NCBI GenBank assembly: GCA_050946775.1
Contig: JBMNVL010000017.1
Span: forward strand, 1 to 23,182
DNA length: 23,182 nucleotides
Reading direction: 5' to 3'
From: UMGS1474 sp050946775
GTDB taxonomy: Bacteria > Bacillota > Clostridia > Oscillospirales > Acutalibacteraceae
The translations under genes were made by a program, and so were the position numbers. The notes beneath the pieces were generated by a model. That model did not search any database. It was not told the DNA's origin and worked only from the letters and a program-made list of their open reading frames with translations. Shown piece after piece: positions 1 to 7,200 of the stretch (its first letter is position 1; each line of letters opens with the position of its first letter).

Positions 1-37
1 TTCTTCGTCGCTTACGCTCCTCAGAATGACATCCCTC
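1..37. repeat. Edge of a dispersed intergenic repeat
   Basis: The first bases, read on the minus strand, match from memory the widespread intergenic repeat of the 'GTCATTCTGAG..GCGAAG..' kind found scattered in many Clostridia and Bacteroidetes genomes. The unit is cut by the window edge, so its full length and inverted ends cannot be seen. It has no coding potential that I trust. The recognition is by pattern memory, not by a search. Confidence 0.45.
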
Positions 38-182
38 ATGGTTGATCGCCAATTCACAATTGCTTGAGGAAGAGCCGGATTTGTCCGCGTTGTTTTCCCG
101 CGTCACCCGCGGGATGCGCCGTCTAACGTCCAGCGCCTCCATCACTTCCCACAGGATGACGGCGCGGGCGGATGATATCCTC

Positions 183-398
183 CGTTTGCGGTGCCCGGCT
201 CCGGTGTGGCGCCTTCGCGCTCACCGATCGCCGACCGCGGCGCCAGCTTTTTGCTCGCTGCTTCCGCCCCCGGCGGCGCTCGCAAACGCTACCGTTTGCG
301 GTGCCCGGCTCCGGTGTGGCGCTGTCGCGCTCACCGATCGCCGACCGCGGCACCAGCTTTTTGCTCGCTGTTCCCGCCCCCGGCGGCGCTCGCAAACG
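183..398. repeat. Two tandem 106-bp units with 8-bp terminal inverted repeats (MITE-like)
   Basis: Two copies (183-288 and 293-398) lie head to tail with a period of 110 bp and differ at only about five positions. Each begins with CGTTTGCG and ends with its exact reverse complement CGCAAACG; a 4-bp CTAC lies between the copies and CTAC follows the second. No transposase is nearby. The unit is very GC-rich and has open frames in several directions only because stops are rare. It could be a miniature mobile element, a structured RNA unit, or a simple duplication. Confidence 0.7.
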
Positions 399-401
399 CT
401 A

Positions 402-425
402 CCCCTACGGCAATCCGCCAATTTG
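402..425. repeat. Short element shared with positions 14477-14501
   Basis: This stretch reads CCCCTACGG, then a short variable part, then a GCCAA-TTTG type end. Nearly the same order of blocks occurs at 14477-14501, in another intergenic gap 14 kb away. That suggests both gaps hold remnants of one dispersed repeat family. The match is imperfect with at least one indel. Confidence 0.4.
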
Positions 426-443
426 CGCCACGCTGCGCGTTAC

Positions 444-478
444 CGTCTAACGTCTAACGTCTAATATCTAACGTCTAA
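444..478. repeat. CGTCTAA heptamer tandem array, five units
   Basis: Five 7-bp units run without gaps: CGTCTAA three times, then TATCTAA, then CGTCTAA. The array ends two bases before the purB stop codon (read on the minus strand), so it forms the start of the purB 3' region. A lone GTCTAACGTC occurs at 121-130. Its length may vary between strains by slippage. No function is known to me. Confidence 0.85.
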
Positions 479-480
479 CA

Positions 481-1911
481 TCATACCTTGATCTCGACCG
501 CCACGCCCAGATCGTCGGCGTACCTCTCGGTGACCGGGCGGATCTGATCGCGGACGAACTCGGCCGCCTGCATCGGCGCGCAGCCGACGTACCGCGACGG
601 CTCGAGCACCCGCTCGAGCTCCTCCCGGCTGACCCCGAACAGGGGATCGCCGGCGATGCGATCCAGCAGATCGTTGACCCCGTCACCCTGCTTGACCCGC
701 CGGGCGGCCTCCATCGAATGAACCCGGATGGCCTCGTGCAGCTCCTGCCGGTCGCCGCCGCGTTTGACGGCGTCCATCATAACGTTTTCGGTCGCCATAA
801 AGGGCAGCTCCCGCCGCAGATCGCGGTCGATGACGGCGGTGTTGACCACCAGCCCGTCCACCACGTTGATTACCAGCGACAGCACCGCGTCGGCGGCGAG
901 GAAGCCTTCGGCCACGCTGATGCGCTTGTTGGCGCTGTCGTCCAGCGTCCGCTCAAACCACTGGGTGGCGGCGGTGACGGCGGGGTTGATCGCGTCGGCG
1001 ATGATGTAGCGGGAAAGGGAGTCGATCCGCTCGCTGCGCATGGGGTTGCGCTTGTAGGCCATCGCCGACGAGCCGATTTGGTTTTTCTCAAACGGCTCCT
1101 CCACCTCCTTGAGATGCTGCAGCAGCCGGATGTCGTTGGAGAATTTCGAGGCGCTCTGCGCGATCCCCGACAGGGTGGCGAGGATCGCCGCGTCCAGCTT
1201 GCGGGGATAGGTTTGTCCCGACACGGCGAAGCAGGCGTCGTAGCCCATCTTTTCGGCGATCCGGCGATCCAGCGTCTTGCACTTCTCGTAATCGCCGTCG
1301 AACAGCTCGAGGAAGCTGGCCTGGGTGCCGGTGGTGCCTTTGCAGCCCAGCAGCTTCGCCCGGGAGAGGCGGTATTCCACCTCGTCGAGATCCATCAAAA
1401 ATTCCTGCGCCCACAGGGTGGCGCGTTTGCCCACGGTGGTGGGCTGCGCCGGCTGAAAATGGGTGAACGCCAGGGTGGGCAGATCCTTGTACTCGTCGAT
1501 GAACTTGCCCAGCAGCGCCACCACGTTGACCAGCTTTTTGCGGATCAGTTTCAGCGCGTCGTAGAGGATCATCAGATCGGTGTTGTCCCCGACGTAGCAG
1601 CTGGTGGCGCCCAGATGGATAATCCCCTTGGCGGTGGGACACTGTTCCCCGTAGGCGTAAACGTGGGCCATCACGTCGTGGCGCACCAGTTTTTCCCGGG
1701 CGACGGCGACGTCGTAGTTGATGTCGTCCCGGTGGGCCTTGAGCTCGGCGATCTGCTCGTCGGTGATGGGCAGACCCAGCTCCTGCTCGGTCTCGGCCAG
1801 GGCGATCCACAATTTCCGCCAGCTGCGGAATTTGTTGTCGGGGGAAAACAGATACTGCATCTCGTCGCTGGCGTAGCGCGAGGCAAAGGGCGATTCGTAA
1901 CGATCCGGCAT
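481..1911 (-). CDS. purB: Adenylosuccinate lyase
   Basis: A 476-residue cytosolic enzyme of the fumarase/aspartase superfamily. PurB acts twice in purine synthesis: it cleaves SAICAR to AICAR and adenylosuccinate to AMP, releasing fumarate each time. The superfamily signature loop is visible as GSSAMAYKRNP, which carries the catalytic serine, and the TSCYVGDNTDL segment matches the family's substrate-binding stretch. Length is normal for the clostridial/animal-type branch. The reading frame is open further upstream, but the start MPDRYESPF is chosen because AAGGAGG lies 8 bases before it and a promoter lies inside the upstream extension. It is transcribed alone; the lipoprotein unit upstream ends in its own terminator. 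No intrinsic terminator is seen after its stop, where the repeat patch begins. Confidence 0.96.
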   Translation of the reverse strand: MPDRYESPFASRYASDEMQYLFSPDNKFRSWRKLWIALAETEQELGLPITDEQIAELKAHRDDINYDVAVAREKLVRHDVMAHVYAYGEQCPTAKGIIHLGATSCYVGDNTDLMILYDALKLIRKKLVNVVALLGKFIDEYKDLPTLAFTHFQPAQPTTVGKRATLWAQEFLMDLDEVEYRLSRAKLLGCKGTTGTQASFLELFDGDYEKCKTLDRRIAEKMGYDACFAVSGQTYPRKLDAAILATLSGIAQSASKFSNDIRLLQHLKEVEEPFEKNQIGSSAMAYKRNPMRSERIDSLSRYIIADAINPAVTAATQWFERTLDDSANKRISVAEGFLAADAVLSLVINVVDGLVVNTAVIDRDLRRELPFMATENVMMDAVKRGGDRQELHEAIRVHSMEAARRVKQGDGVNDLLDRIAGDPLFGVSREELERVLEPSRYVGCAPMQAAEFVRDQIRPVTERYADDLGVAVEIKV

Positions 1912-1954
1912 AAGCGCGACCTCCTTGAAACAAAAAAGCGGACACATACACTTT

Positions 1955-1983
1955 ATTGTACCTTGTTTGCGCCGATTGTGCAA
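1955..1983 (-). promoter_or_regulatory. Predicted sigma-A promoter of purB
   Basis: On the minus strand TTGCAC (1978-1983) and TACAAT (1955-1960) are separated by 17 bp. The -10 is strong and the -35 weak. The start point would give a leader of roughly 35-40 nt before the purB ATG. No purine riboswitch fits into so short a leader. Confidence 0.55.
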
Positions 1984-2002
1984 GTGTTTGGAGATAAAAA
2001 TT

Positions 2003-2060
2003 CAAAAAACCCCGCAAAAAACCGCGCCCTTCGGTCTGGCGGCCGAAAGGCGCGGCGGTT
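2003..2060 (-). terminator. Intrinsic terminator after the lipoprotein pair
   Basis: Read on the minus strand, a GC-rich hairpin (CCGCGCC pairing with GGCGCGG, arms at 2022-2028 and 2049-2055) is followed by TTTTTT, then GCGGGG and a second TTTTTT. The GGGG of that second block can pair with CCCC near 2063-2066, giving an alternative longer stem. It lies about 35 bases after the stop of the 2094-2603 gene and separates it from purB. Confidence 0.75.
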
Positions 2061-2093
2061 CAGGGGTTCCACCCGGCCGGGCGGTTGTTCCTC

Positions 2094-2603
2094 TTATTCC
2101 CAGTCCGCATAATACTCCGCCATTTGCCGGACCGCGTCCTTGCCGATCCATCCGGATTCATAGGCCTCCGGCAACTCTTTGAATTCACGGTTCTTATAAA
2201 TATAGACCGGCGCGTCGTTTGGAAGATACAGCGTGTACCCGGCGACCTTACACTCCGTAACCATATCCCCATAATCAAACGCTATCCGCAGCGCAATGGC
2301 GTCGTCAAACGTTCCGACGTAGTTGCTTTTAAGAATAACAACCGCATCAAGCGTTTTTTCCTCTTTTATATCCGGGTATTTTGCGGTTATCCATTCCCAA
2401 TAATCCTCACGGATCTGGCGCACCTCTTCTCCCGACAAGATCACGTCTCCGATCAAAGGGGATAGTGGCTCGTCCGGCACCGTAGTGGTCGTTGTTACGG
2501 ATTCCGCCGTGGCCGCCGGCGCCGATTCGGCGTCCCTGGCGCATCCGGCCGGCGCCAGCGTCAACGCCAAAGCCGCCGCCAGCGCCACAAGTTGTTTTTT
2601 CAT
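2094..2603 (-). CDS. Predicted lipoprotein with C-terminal 'AYESG' type module
   Basis: 169 residues. The leader MKKQLVALAAALALTLAPAGC has a positive N-end, a hydrophobic core and a lipobox-like PAGC (Cys21), with proline at -3, which is unusual. A Thr/Pro/Ala-rich spacer (about 22-48) follows, then a folded part. The C-terminal stretch (about 120-165), with YTLYLPND, VYIYKNREFKELPEAYESG and a GKDAV helix, resembles a small module I know from secreted proteins of Ruminococcaceae; its function is unknown. The start is set by GGAG nine bases upstream, the same spacing as in the neighbour at 2620-3105. That neighbour ends 16 bp upstream and shares an almost identical leader, but the mature parts look unrelated. 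The two are probably co-transcribed and anchored to the outer face of the membrane. Confidence 0.8.
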   Translation of the reverse strand: MKKQLVALAAALALTLAPAGCARDAESAPAATAESVTTTTTVPDEPLSPLIGDVILSGEEVRQIREDYWEWITAKYPDIKEEKTLDAVVILKSNYVGTFDDAIALRIAFDYGDMVTECKVAGYTLYLPNDAPVYIYKNREFKELPEAYESGWIGKDAVRQMAEYYADWE

Positions 2604-2619
2604 GCAGGCGCTCTCCTCG

Positions 2620-3105
2620 TTAATCTTCATCCAGCCAATCGTCCAGCAGATAGTAATTGGGCTCCGCTGATTGGACGAAATCAAATTGTTCTATATGTTT
2701 GACCATTTCGAGCACATGCTCCTTGCTGTGCTGCGTTAGGGTAATCGCCCAACCCTCCACATACATATCCCAGTTGATTAATCCAGTGCGTGAGCCTATC
2801 CGTCGGATGGCCGCAACGTCCACCCCGGGGAAATCGTCGGCCGTCAACTCGCGGTTTTCTTCTACCAATTGCATACTTACGCTATGCAAAATGTTTACCA
2901 ATACTTTGTTATCCTCGAAATCGTCTTCCAACGTGGCAGGGCAATACTCTTTTTCTACCGGTTCTATGGCGGTGGGGTTTGTTGTGATGGACATCCATCG
3001 GGTTGTGTTTTCCCTCGCCGGCGCCGGTTCAGCGTCCCTGGCGCATCCGGCCGGCGTCAGCGCCAGCGCCAAAGCCACCGCCAGCGCCACAAGTTGTTTT
3101 TTCAT
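2620..3105 (-). CDS. Predicted lipoprotein with I9-like (protease propeptide-like) module
   Basis: 161 residues. A lipoprotein-type leader ends in PAGC (Cys21), then a short linker. From about residue 65 to 152 the pattern VLVNILH..., LTADDFPGV, ITLTQHSKEHVLEMV and FVQSAEPNYY matches, by eye, the inhibitor I9/subtilisin-propeptide-like module often seen in secreted clostridial proteins ('..DVxxAEPNY' ending). Here it stands alone with no protease attached, so it may inhibit or help fold a secreted protease, or simply be a binding module. The start is the second of two close ATGs, because the upstream GGAG is nine bases from it and only three from the first (MKMKK). It is the first gene of a two-gene unit. 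Confidence 0.78.
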   Translation of the reverse strand: MKKQLVALAVALALALTPAGCARDAEPAPARENTTRWMSITTNPTAIEPVEKEYCPATLEDDFEDNKVLVNILHSVSMQLVEENRELTADDFPGVDVAAIRRIGSRTGLINWDMYVEGWAITLTQHSKEHVLEMVKHIEQFDFVQSAEPNYYLLDDWLDED

Positions 3106-3133
3106 TTTCATTCTCTCCTTTCTCTTGCACAAA

Positions 3134-3142
3134 AGTATACCA
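3134..3142 (-). promoter_or_regulatory. Possible extended -10 promoter of the lipoprotein pair
   Basis: The minus strand reads TGGTATACT, an extended -10 (TGn then TATACT), about 30 bases before the chosen start at 3105. No good -35 is seen at 16-18 bp. This fits an extended -10 promoter but is short evidence. Confidence 0.4.
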
Positions 3143-3224
3143 TTCTCTGCCGTCGATATCTACTGACACTCTGTACAAAAAACGTGTGTTTTTTCGCTTT
3201 TTTCGCTTGGCGGCGCAAAACCAC

Positions 3225-3253
3225 TTGTCCCCCGGGGCAAAAAATGCTACAAT
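3225..3253 (+). promoter_or_regulatory. Predicted sigma-A promoter for the 3286 and HAD genes
   Basis: TTGTCC (3225-3230) and TACAAT (3248-3253) are separated by exactly 17 bp. The predicted start point is near 3260, giving a leader of about 25 nt that contains AAAGGAGGT before the ATG at 3286. Confidence 0.65.
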
Positions 3254-3285
3254 ACAGACAGACGTATCAAAAAGGAGGTCGTTGT

Positions 3286-3522
3286 ATGAACCCGTTTTTG
3301 CAAGCCATCCTCTCCCCGGCGACCGGGGAACGCGCCAGTGCCCTGCCCTGGATCATCGGCGGGATCGGGCTGGCAGCGCTGATCGCCTTTGTTCTGGTGG
3401 CGGTGCTGGAGAAGAAGAAAAACGCCGCCTCTTCCCAGCCCCCGGTGACCGGGGAAGAACCCAAAGACGCCCCGGACGCCGAAGCCCCGAAGCCGGACGC
3501 CGAAGCCCCGAAAGAGGATTAA
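3286..3522 (+). CDS. Small single-pass membrane protein with acidic PDAEAPK tail
   Basis: 78 residues, not recognised as a named family. A short N-end is followed by one clear membrane helix (about residues 20-42, WIIGGIGLAALIAFVLVAVLE), then a KKK stop-transfer cluster. The hydrophilic tail is rich in Pro, Glu and Asp and contains PDAEAPK twice. The positive cluster after the helix predicts that the tail is cytoplasmic. The start has a near-perfect AAAGGAGGT six bases upstream and a promoter just before that. Its TAA is directly followed by the ATG of the HAD gene, so the two are co-transcribed. The LPW at residues 20-22 before the helix is not an LPXTG sortase site. It may be low-complexity and fast evolving; the function is unknown. 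Confidence 0.8.
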   Translation: MNPFLQAILSPATGERASALPWIIGGIGLAALIAFVLVAVLEKKKNAASSQPPVTGEEPKDAPDAEAPKPDAEAPKED

Positions 3523-4152
3523 ATGCGCGCCGCGGTGATCTTTGATCTGGACGGCACCCTGTGGGACGCCACCGCCGCCATGGTCGCGCCCTGGAACGAC
3601 GTGCTGCGCCGCCACGGGCGAGAGCCGCTGTTCACCCGGCGGGTGATGGCGGGCTTGATGGGCCGGACCGCCTGTCAGATCGCCGCCTTTTTGGCGCCTG
3701 ACGACCCCGAGGAAGGGCTGGCGCTGGTCTACGAAAGCTGCCGGCAGGAGCTGCCGGTGTTGCTTGAAAAAGGCGGCGTGCTTTACCCCGGCGTGGCCGA
3801 CACCCTGCCCCGGCTGGCGCAGACGCGGCCGCTGGCGATCGTCAGCAACTGCCAGCAGGGGTATATCGAGGCGTTTTTGACCCACCACCGGCTGGCGCCG
3901 TTTTTTGCCGACCATCTCTGCGAGGGCGACACCCGCCTGACCAAAGGGGACAATATCCGCCGGGTGATGGCGCAAAACGGCTGGGAAAGCGCCGTTTACG
4001 TCGGCGATACCGCCGGCGATCTGGCCGCCGCCGACGCCGCCGGCGTCCCCTTTATCCACGCCGCCTACGGGTTTGGACAGGTGGAGCGCGCGATCCCGGC
4101 GATCGAACGGTTCGATCAGCTGCCCGACTGCCTGGCCGCCATGGGATATTGA
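3523..4152 (+). CDS. HAD-superfamily phosphatase, phosphoglycolate phosphatase-like
   Basis: 209 residues. All four HAD motifs are present: motif I FDLDGT (nucleophile Asp8, acid/base Asp10), motif II SN (Ser108), motif III Lys141 and motif IV GDTAGD (Asp162, Asp166, Mg binding). The cap between motifs I and II (about 16-80) is helical, as in subfamily IA enzymes such as phosphoglycolate phosphatase or beta-phosphoglucomutase. Substrate cannot be read from sequence. It starts at the base after the TAA of the small membrane gene, with GAGG just upstream, so it is probably translationally coupled. Transcription ends at the hairpin at 4184-4221. Confidence 0.9.
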   Translation: MRAAVIFDLDGTLWDATAAMVAPWNDVLRRHGREPLFTRRVMAGLMGRTACQIAAFLAPDDPEEGLALVYESCRQELPVLLEKGGVLYPGVADTLPRLAQTRPLAIVSNCQQGYIEAFLTHHRLAPFFADHLCEGDTRLTKGDNIRRVMAQNGWESAVYVGDTAGDLAAADAAGVPFIHAAYGFGQVERAIPAIERFDQLPDCLAAMGY

Positions 4153-4183
4153 CGATTCGCAAAAGGACAGTCCCCGCCACGAC

Positions 4184-4221
4184 AAAAAAGAACAGGCTGA
4201 TGATTCAGCCTGTTCTTTTTT
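4184..4221. terminator. Bidirectional intrinsic terminator between HAD gene and GH3 gene
   Basis: A perfect 17-bp stem (4184-4200 with 4205-4221) has a TGAT loop. The outer six pairs are A on the left and T on the right, so each strand reads a GC-containing hairpin followed by a T-run. It serves the HAD unit on plus and the GH3 gene on minus, whose stop is 16 bp away. Confidence 0.92.
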
Positions 4222-4236
4222 GATTGGTTTGCGGCG

Positions 4237-7200
4237 TTATCCCAGCGTCTCGGTGGTGGTGATCTTCACGTTGCGCACGCTGATGGTGACGCCGTGGTTG
4301 TTGTCCCAGGTGATGCCGTTGTCCACGTAGCCGGTCGAGGCGGGATACTTCTCGCCGGTATCGTTGTAGCACATAAACTGGACGGTGCCGATCTTGCCGT
4401 CGGCGATGGCGTCGGCCGGCACGGCCACCCGCATGGCGACCCAGCTGCCGGGAGCGGAGAAGACCGCCTCGGCGCCGTTATAGCCAAAGCCGCTCGCCCG
4501 TACCCCGTCGACGTTGATCGCGCCGTTGACGACGTATTTCGCCCAGTCGCCGTTGGGCGGCGCGGGGCTGGTGTGGGTGGAATCCACCCGCGCCTCGAAC
4601 TCCAGATAGACCGAGGAATACCCGTCGGTGCTGATCGGATCGGCCAGATTGCGGCTGACGTTCAGGTAGTGGGCGTCACCGGACGTGATCGCCTCTTCCC
4701 AGGCGACGCCGACCGTCTGCGGCTCGATCGCGGCGATGGTGATCCGCGCAGTGCGGGTGTTGACGCTGCCGCTGAGCAGATGGGTCGCGGTCGCCGTCAC
4801 GTCCACGATACCGGCCCGGCTGGCCTTGAGGGTGTTGCCGTTCAAGGTGGCGCCGGCGGTGTTTTCACCGGTCAGCGCGAAGGTGTACTGGCAGTTGGCC
4901 GCCTCGTCGTGGCCCGGCACCGGGCAATCGCCGCCCAGCGTCGCCCCGGCGGTCAGGTTCAGCCCGATCTGCGCGTCCACCACGCCGACGGTGCGATCGG
5001 GGAAGATCACCTCGTCGACGGTGCAGGTGCACGGTTCCATCTCGCTGATCTGCAGGTATTCAAACGCCACGTCGATATGCCCGTTGACGGGATTGAAGGA
5101 ATCCACCGCCGACATACCGATGCCCACCGACGAGAAGGAAACGGTGGTACGACCCGCCAGGGTGTAATTCACGCCGTCCTCCGAGAAGTAGAAGGAGTAA
5201 TCGTTGCCGTATTTCATGATGCGGTAATAGTGCACCAGACCGGACGATTTCAGCCCGGAGGGCTGCTTTTCGCCCGAAGAGCCGCCCGTCTCCTGCACCA
5301 CCTTGACGAAGCCGCCCGATTCGAGGGAAAACTTGATGTAGTTGTCCTCGTCCTGGAACACCAAAAAGCCGATCTGCTGATACCCGCCCTGGAAGCCCGA
5401 GCTCATGGTAAACTTGGTGTCGGCGATCCAGTCGCCGTCGGCCGCCTGCACGATGACATTCTTGGCGTCGTTGTGGGCCTGGTAGAGATCGCCGGCCTCG
5501 GTGGTGATCACCAGTCCTCTTTCGTCCAGCGTCCAGTTGTCGGTCCCGTGGACGTCGGCGCCGTTGTCGTACACCTTCCATCCCTTGGGCAGGGCGTTAA
5601 CGGCGGTGAAGTCGACGCTCTTGGGGGTGTGATAGGTGCGCAGATCGATGGTATAGGTGGCGGTGCCGTTGCCCGGGCCGAGATCGGCGACGACGGTCGC
5701 CGTGCCGGGGAGTTCGGTCGCCTGGGTGATGGTCACAAAGTCCTCGCTGCCGGGAGCGGCGACGACCGCCTCGTCCACGCCGTCCCCGAGGATCACCTCA
5801 TAGTGCAGGGTGGTGGGGCTGAAGCCGGCGATCGGCTGGCCGTTAACGGTGATGCTGTGGACGTTGCGCTCGTTGCGCACCGACACCGGATAGGAGGCCG
5901 ATTTCGAGACCCCGTTGATGGTGACGGTGGCGGTGATGGTCGCCACGCCGGCGCCCACCGAGTGGACGTTGCCCTGCGCGTCAACGGTGGCGACGTCCTC
6001 GTTGGAGGAGGCGTAGGTCACCGTCGCCTGGGACAGATCGGCAAAGCTGTCGTCGCCCAGCGTCGCGGACAGCTTGGTGGTGATGGTCTTGCCCGACAGA
6101 TCCAGCGTATGGCCGCTGGGAATGGCGGTCACCACCGCCGGCGTCTGCGCGATGTCGCCGCTCAGCGTCACCGTCGCTTCGCCCCGGATGTCGCCGCTGG
6201 AAGCGCCGACCTGAACGGTCCATTCGCCCTGATCGTATACGTTGCGGCCGGCTTCCTCGTCCCAGAAGTACCAGTCGCTGACCGGCAGATCCATCGAGAC
6301 GGTCTTGGTCTCGCCGGGCTGCAGGGTGATCTTTTCAAAGCCCTTGAGCTGCTTAACCGGGCGGTCTTCGTCCGCCGCGTTGGGAGAAACCACGTAGGCC
6401 TGCACCACTTCGGCGCCGGCCAGATCGCCGGTGTTCTGCACGTCGACCAGCACCCGCACGGTATCGTTCGGGGTCACCTGATCGGCGGCGCCGCTCCCGG
6501 CCGGCTCCAGCACGATCTTGCCGGTGGCGGCCTGCAGGATCATCAGCGCGTCGGCGGCTGAGACGCCTTGCTTGCCGTCCACGTCGGCGCGGGCCAGCTC
6601 GTCCGCGGTCAGGGTGATCTTGCCGGTAGCGGCCTGCAGCGCCATCAGCGCGTCGGCGGCGGTCACTTCGCCGGAACCGTCCACGTCACCGGCCAGACCG
6701 GCCGCCGCGGGAGCGGCGCCGTCCAGACGGACGTTGGCGTACGCGAAGTCGGTATAGCTCAAACCGTGGCCGAAGGGATAGGACACGGCGCCGTCAAAAT
6801 ACTGATAGGTGCGTCCGTGGCTGTCCCCGGTGGCCTTGATGGTGTAATCGGTGATCTCGCCCAGCTGGGTCAGATCGCTGTACCAGGTGAAGGTCAGCCG
6901 GCCGGAGGGGTTGGCCTTGCCGAACAGCAGATTGCCGGCGGCCTCGCCCTGCGCCTGGCCGTTGTAGGTGCACCAGAAGATGGAGGGCACCTTGTCCTTG
7001 AAGCCTTCCAGATTCATCTGGCTGACCGAGCAGACGTACACCGCGGTACGGGGGTTGAGAGCGACGGTGGCTTCCACCATGTTCGACTGGAACCGGGGGA
7101 AGTTGATGGAGGAGCGGTCGTGCTCCTCGCCCGAGTCGCCCTGACGGGTGCCGACGTAGGCGATGACCGCGTCGGCGTTGCGGATCTTCTGCTCATTCGC

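Noticed and set aside
183..398. CRISPR-like array
   Set aside because: Only two units of 106 bp with a 4-bp gap; there are no spacers and no cas genes.
42..464. Overlapping open frames on both strands in the repeat patch
   Set aside because: They run through the 110-bp tandem repeat, are Arg/Pro/Ala-rich in every frame and have no ribosome site; they are artefacts of high GC and repetition.
718..2112. Plus-strand frame opposite purB
   Set aside because: Antisense shadow of purB with the same kind of biased composition.
3343..3420. LPXTG sortase anchor in the small membrane protein
   Set aside because: LPW precedes the helix but there is no LPXTG, and a long hydrophilic tail follows the helix.
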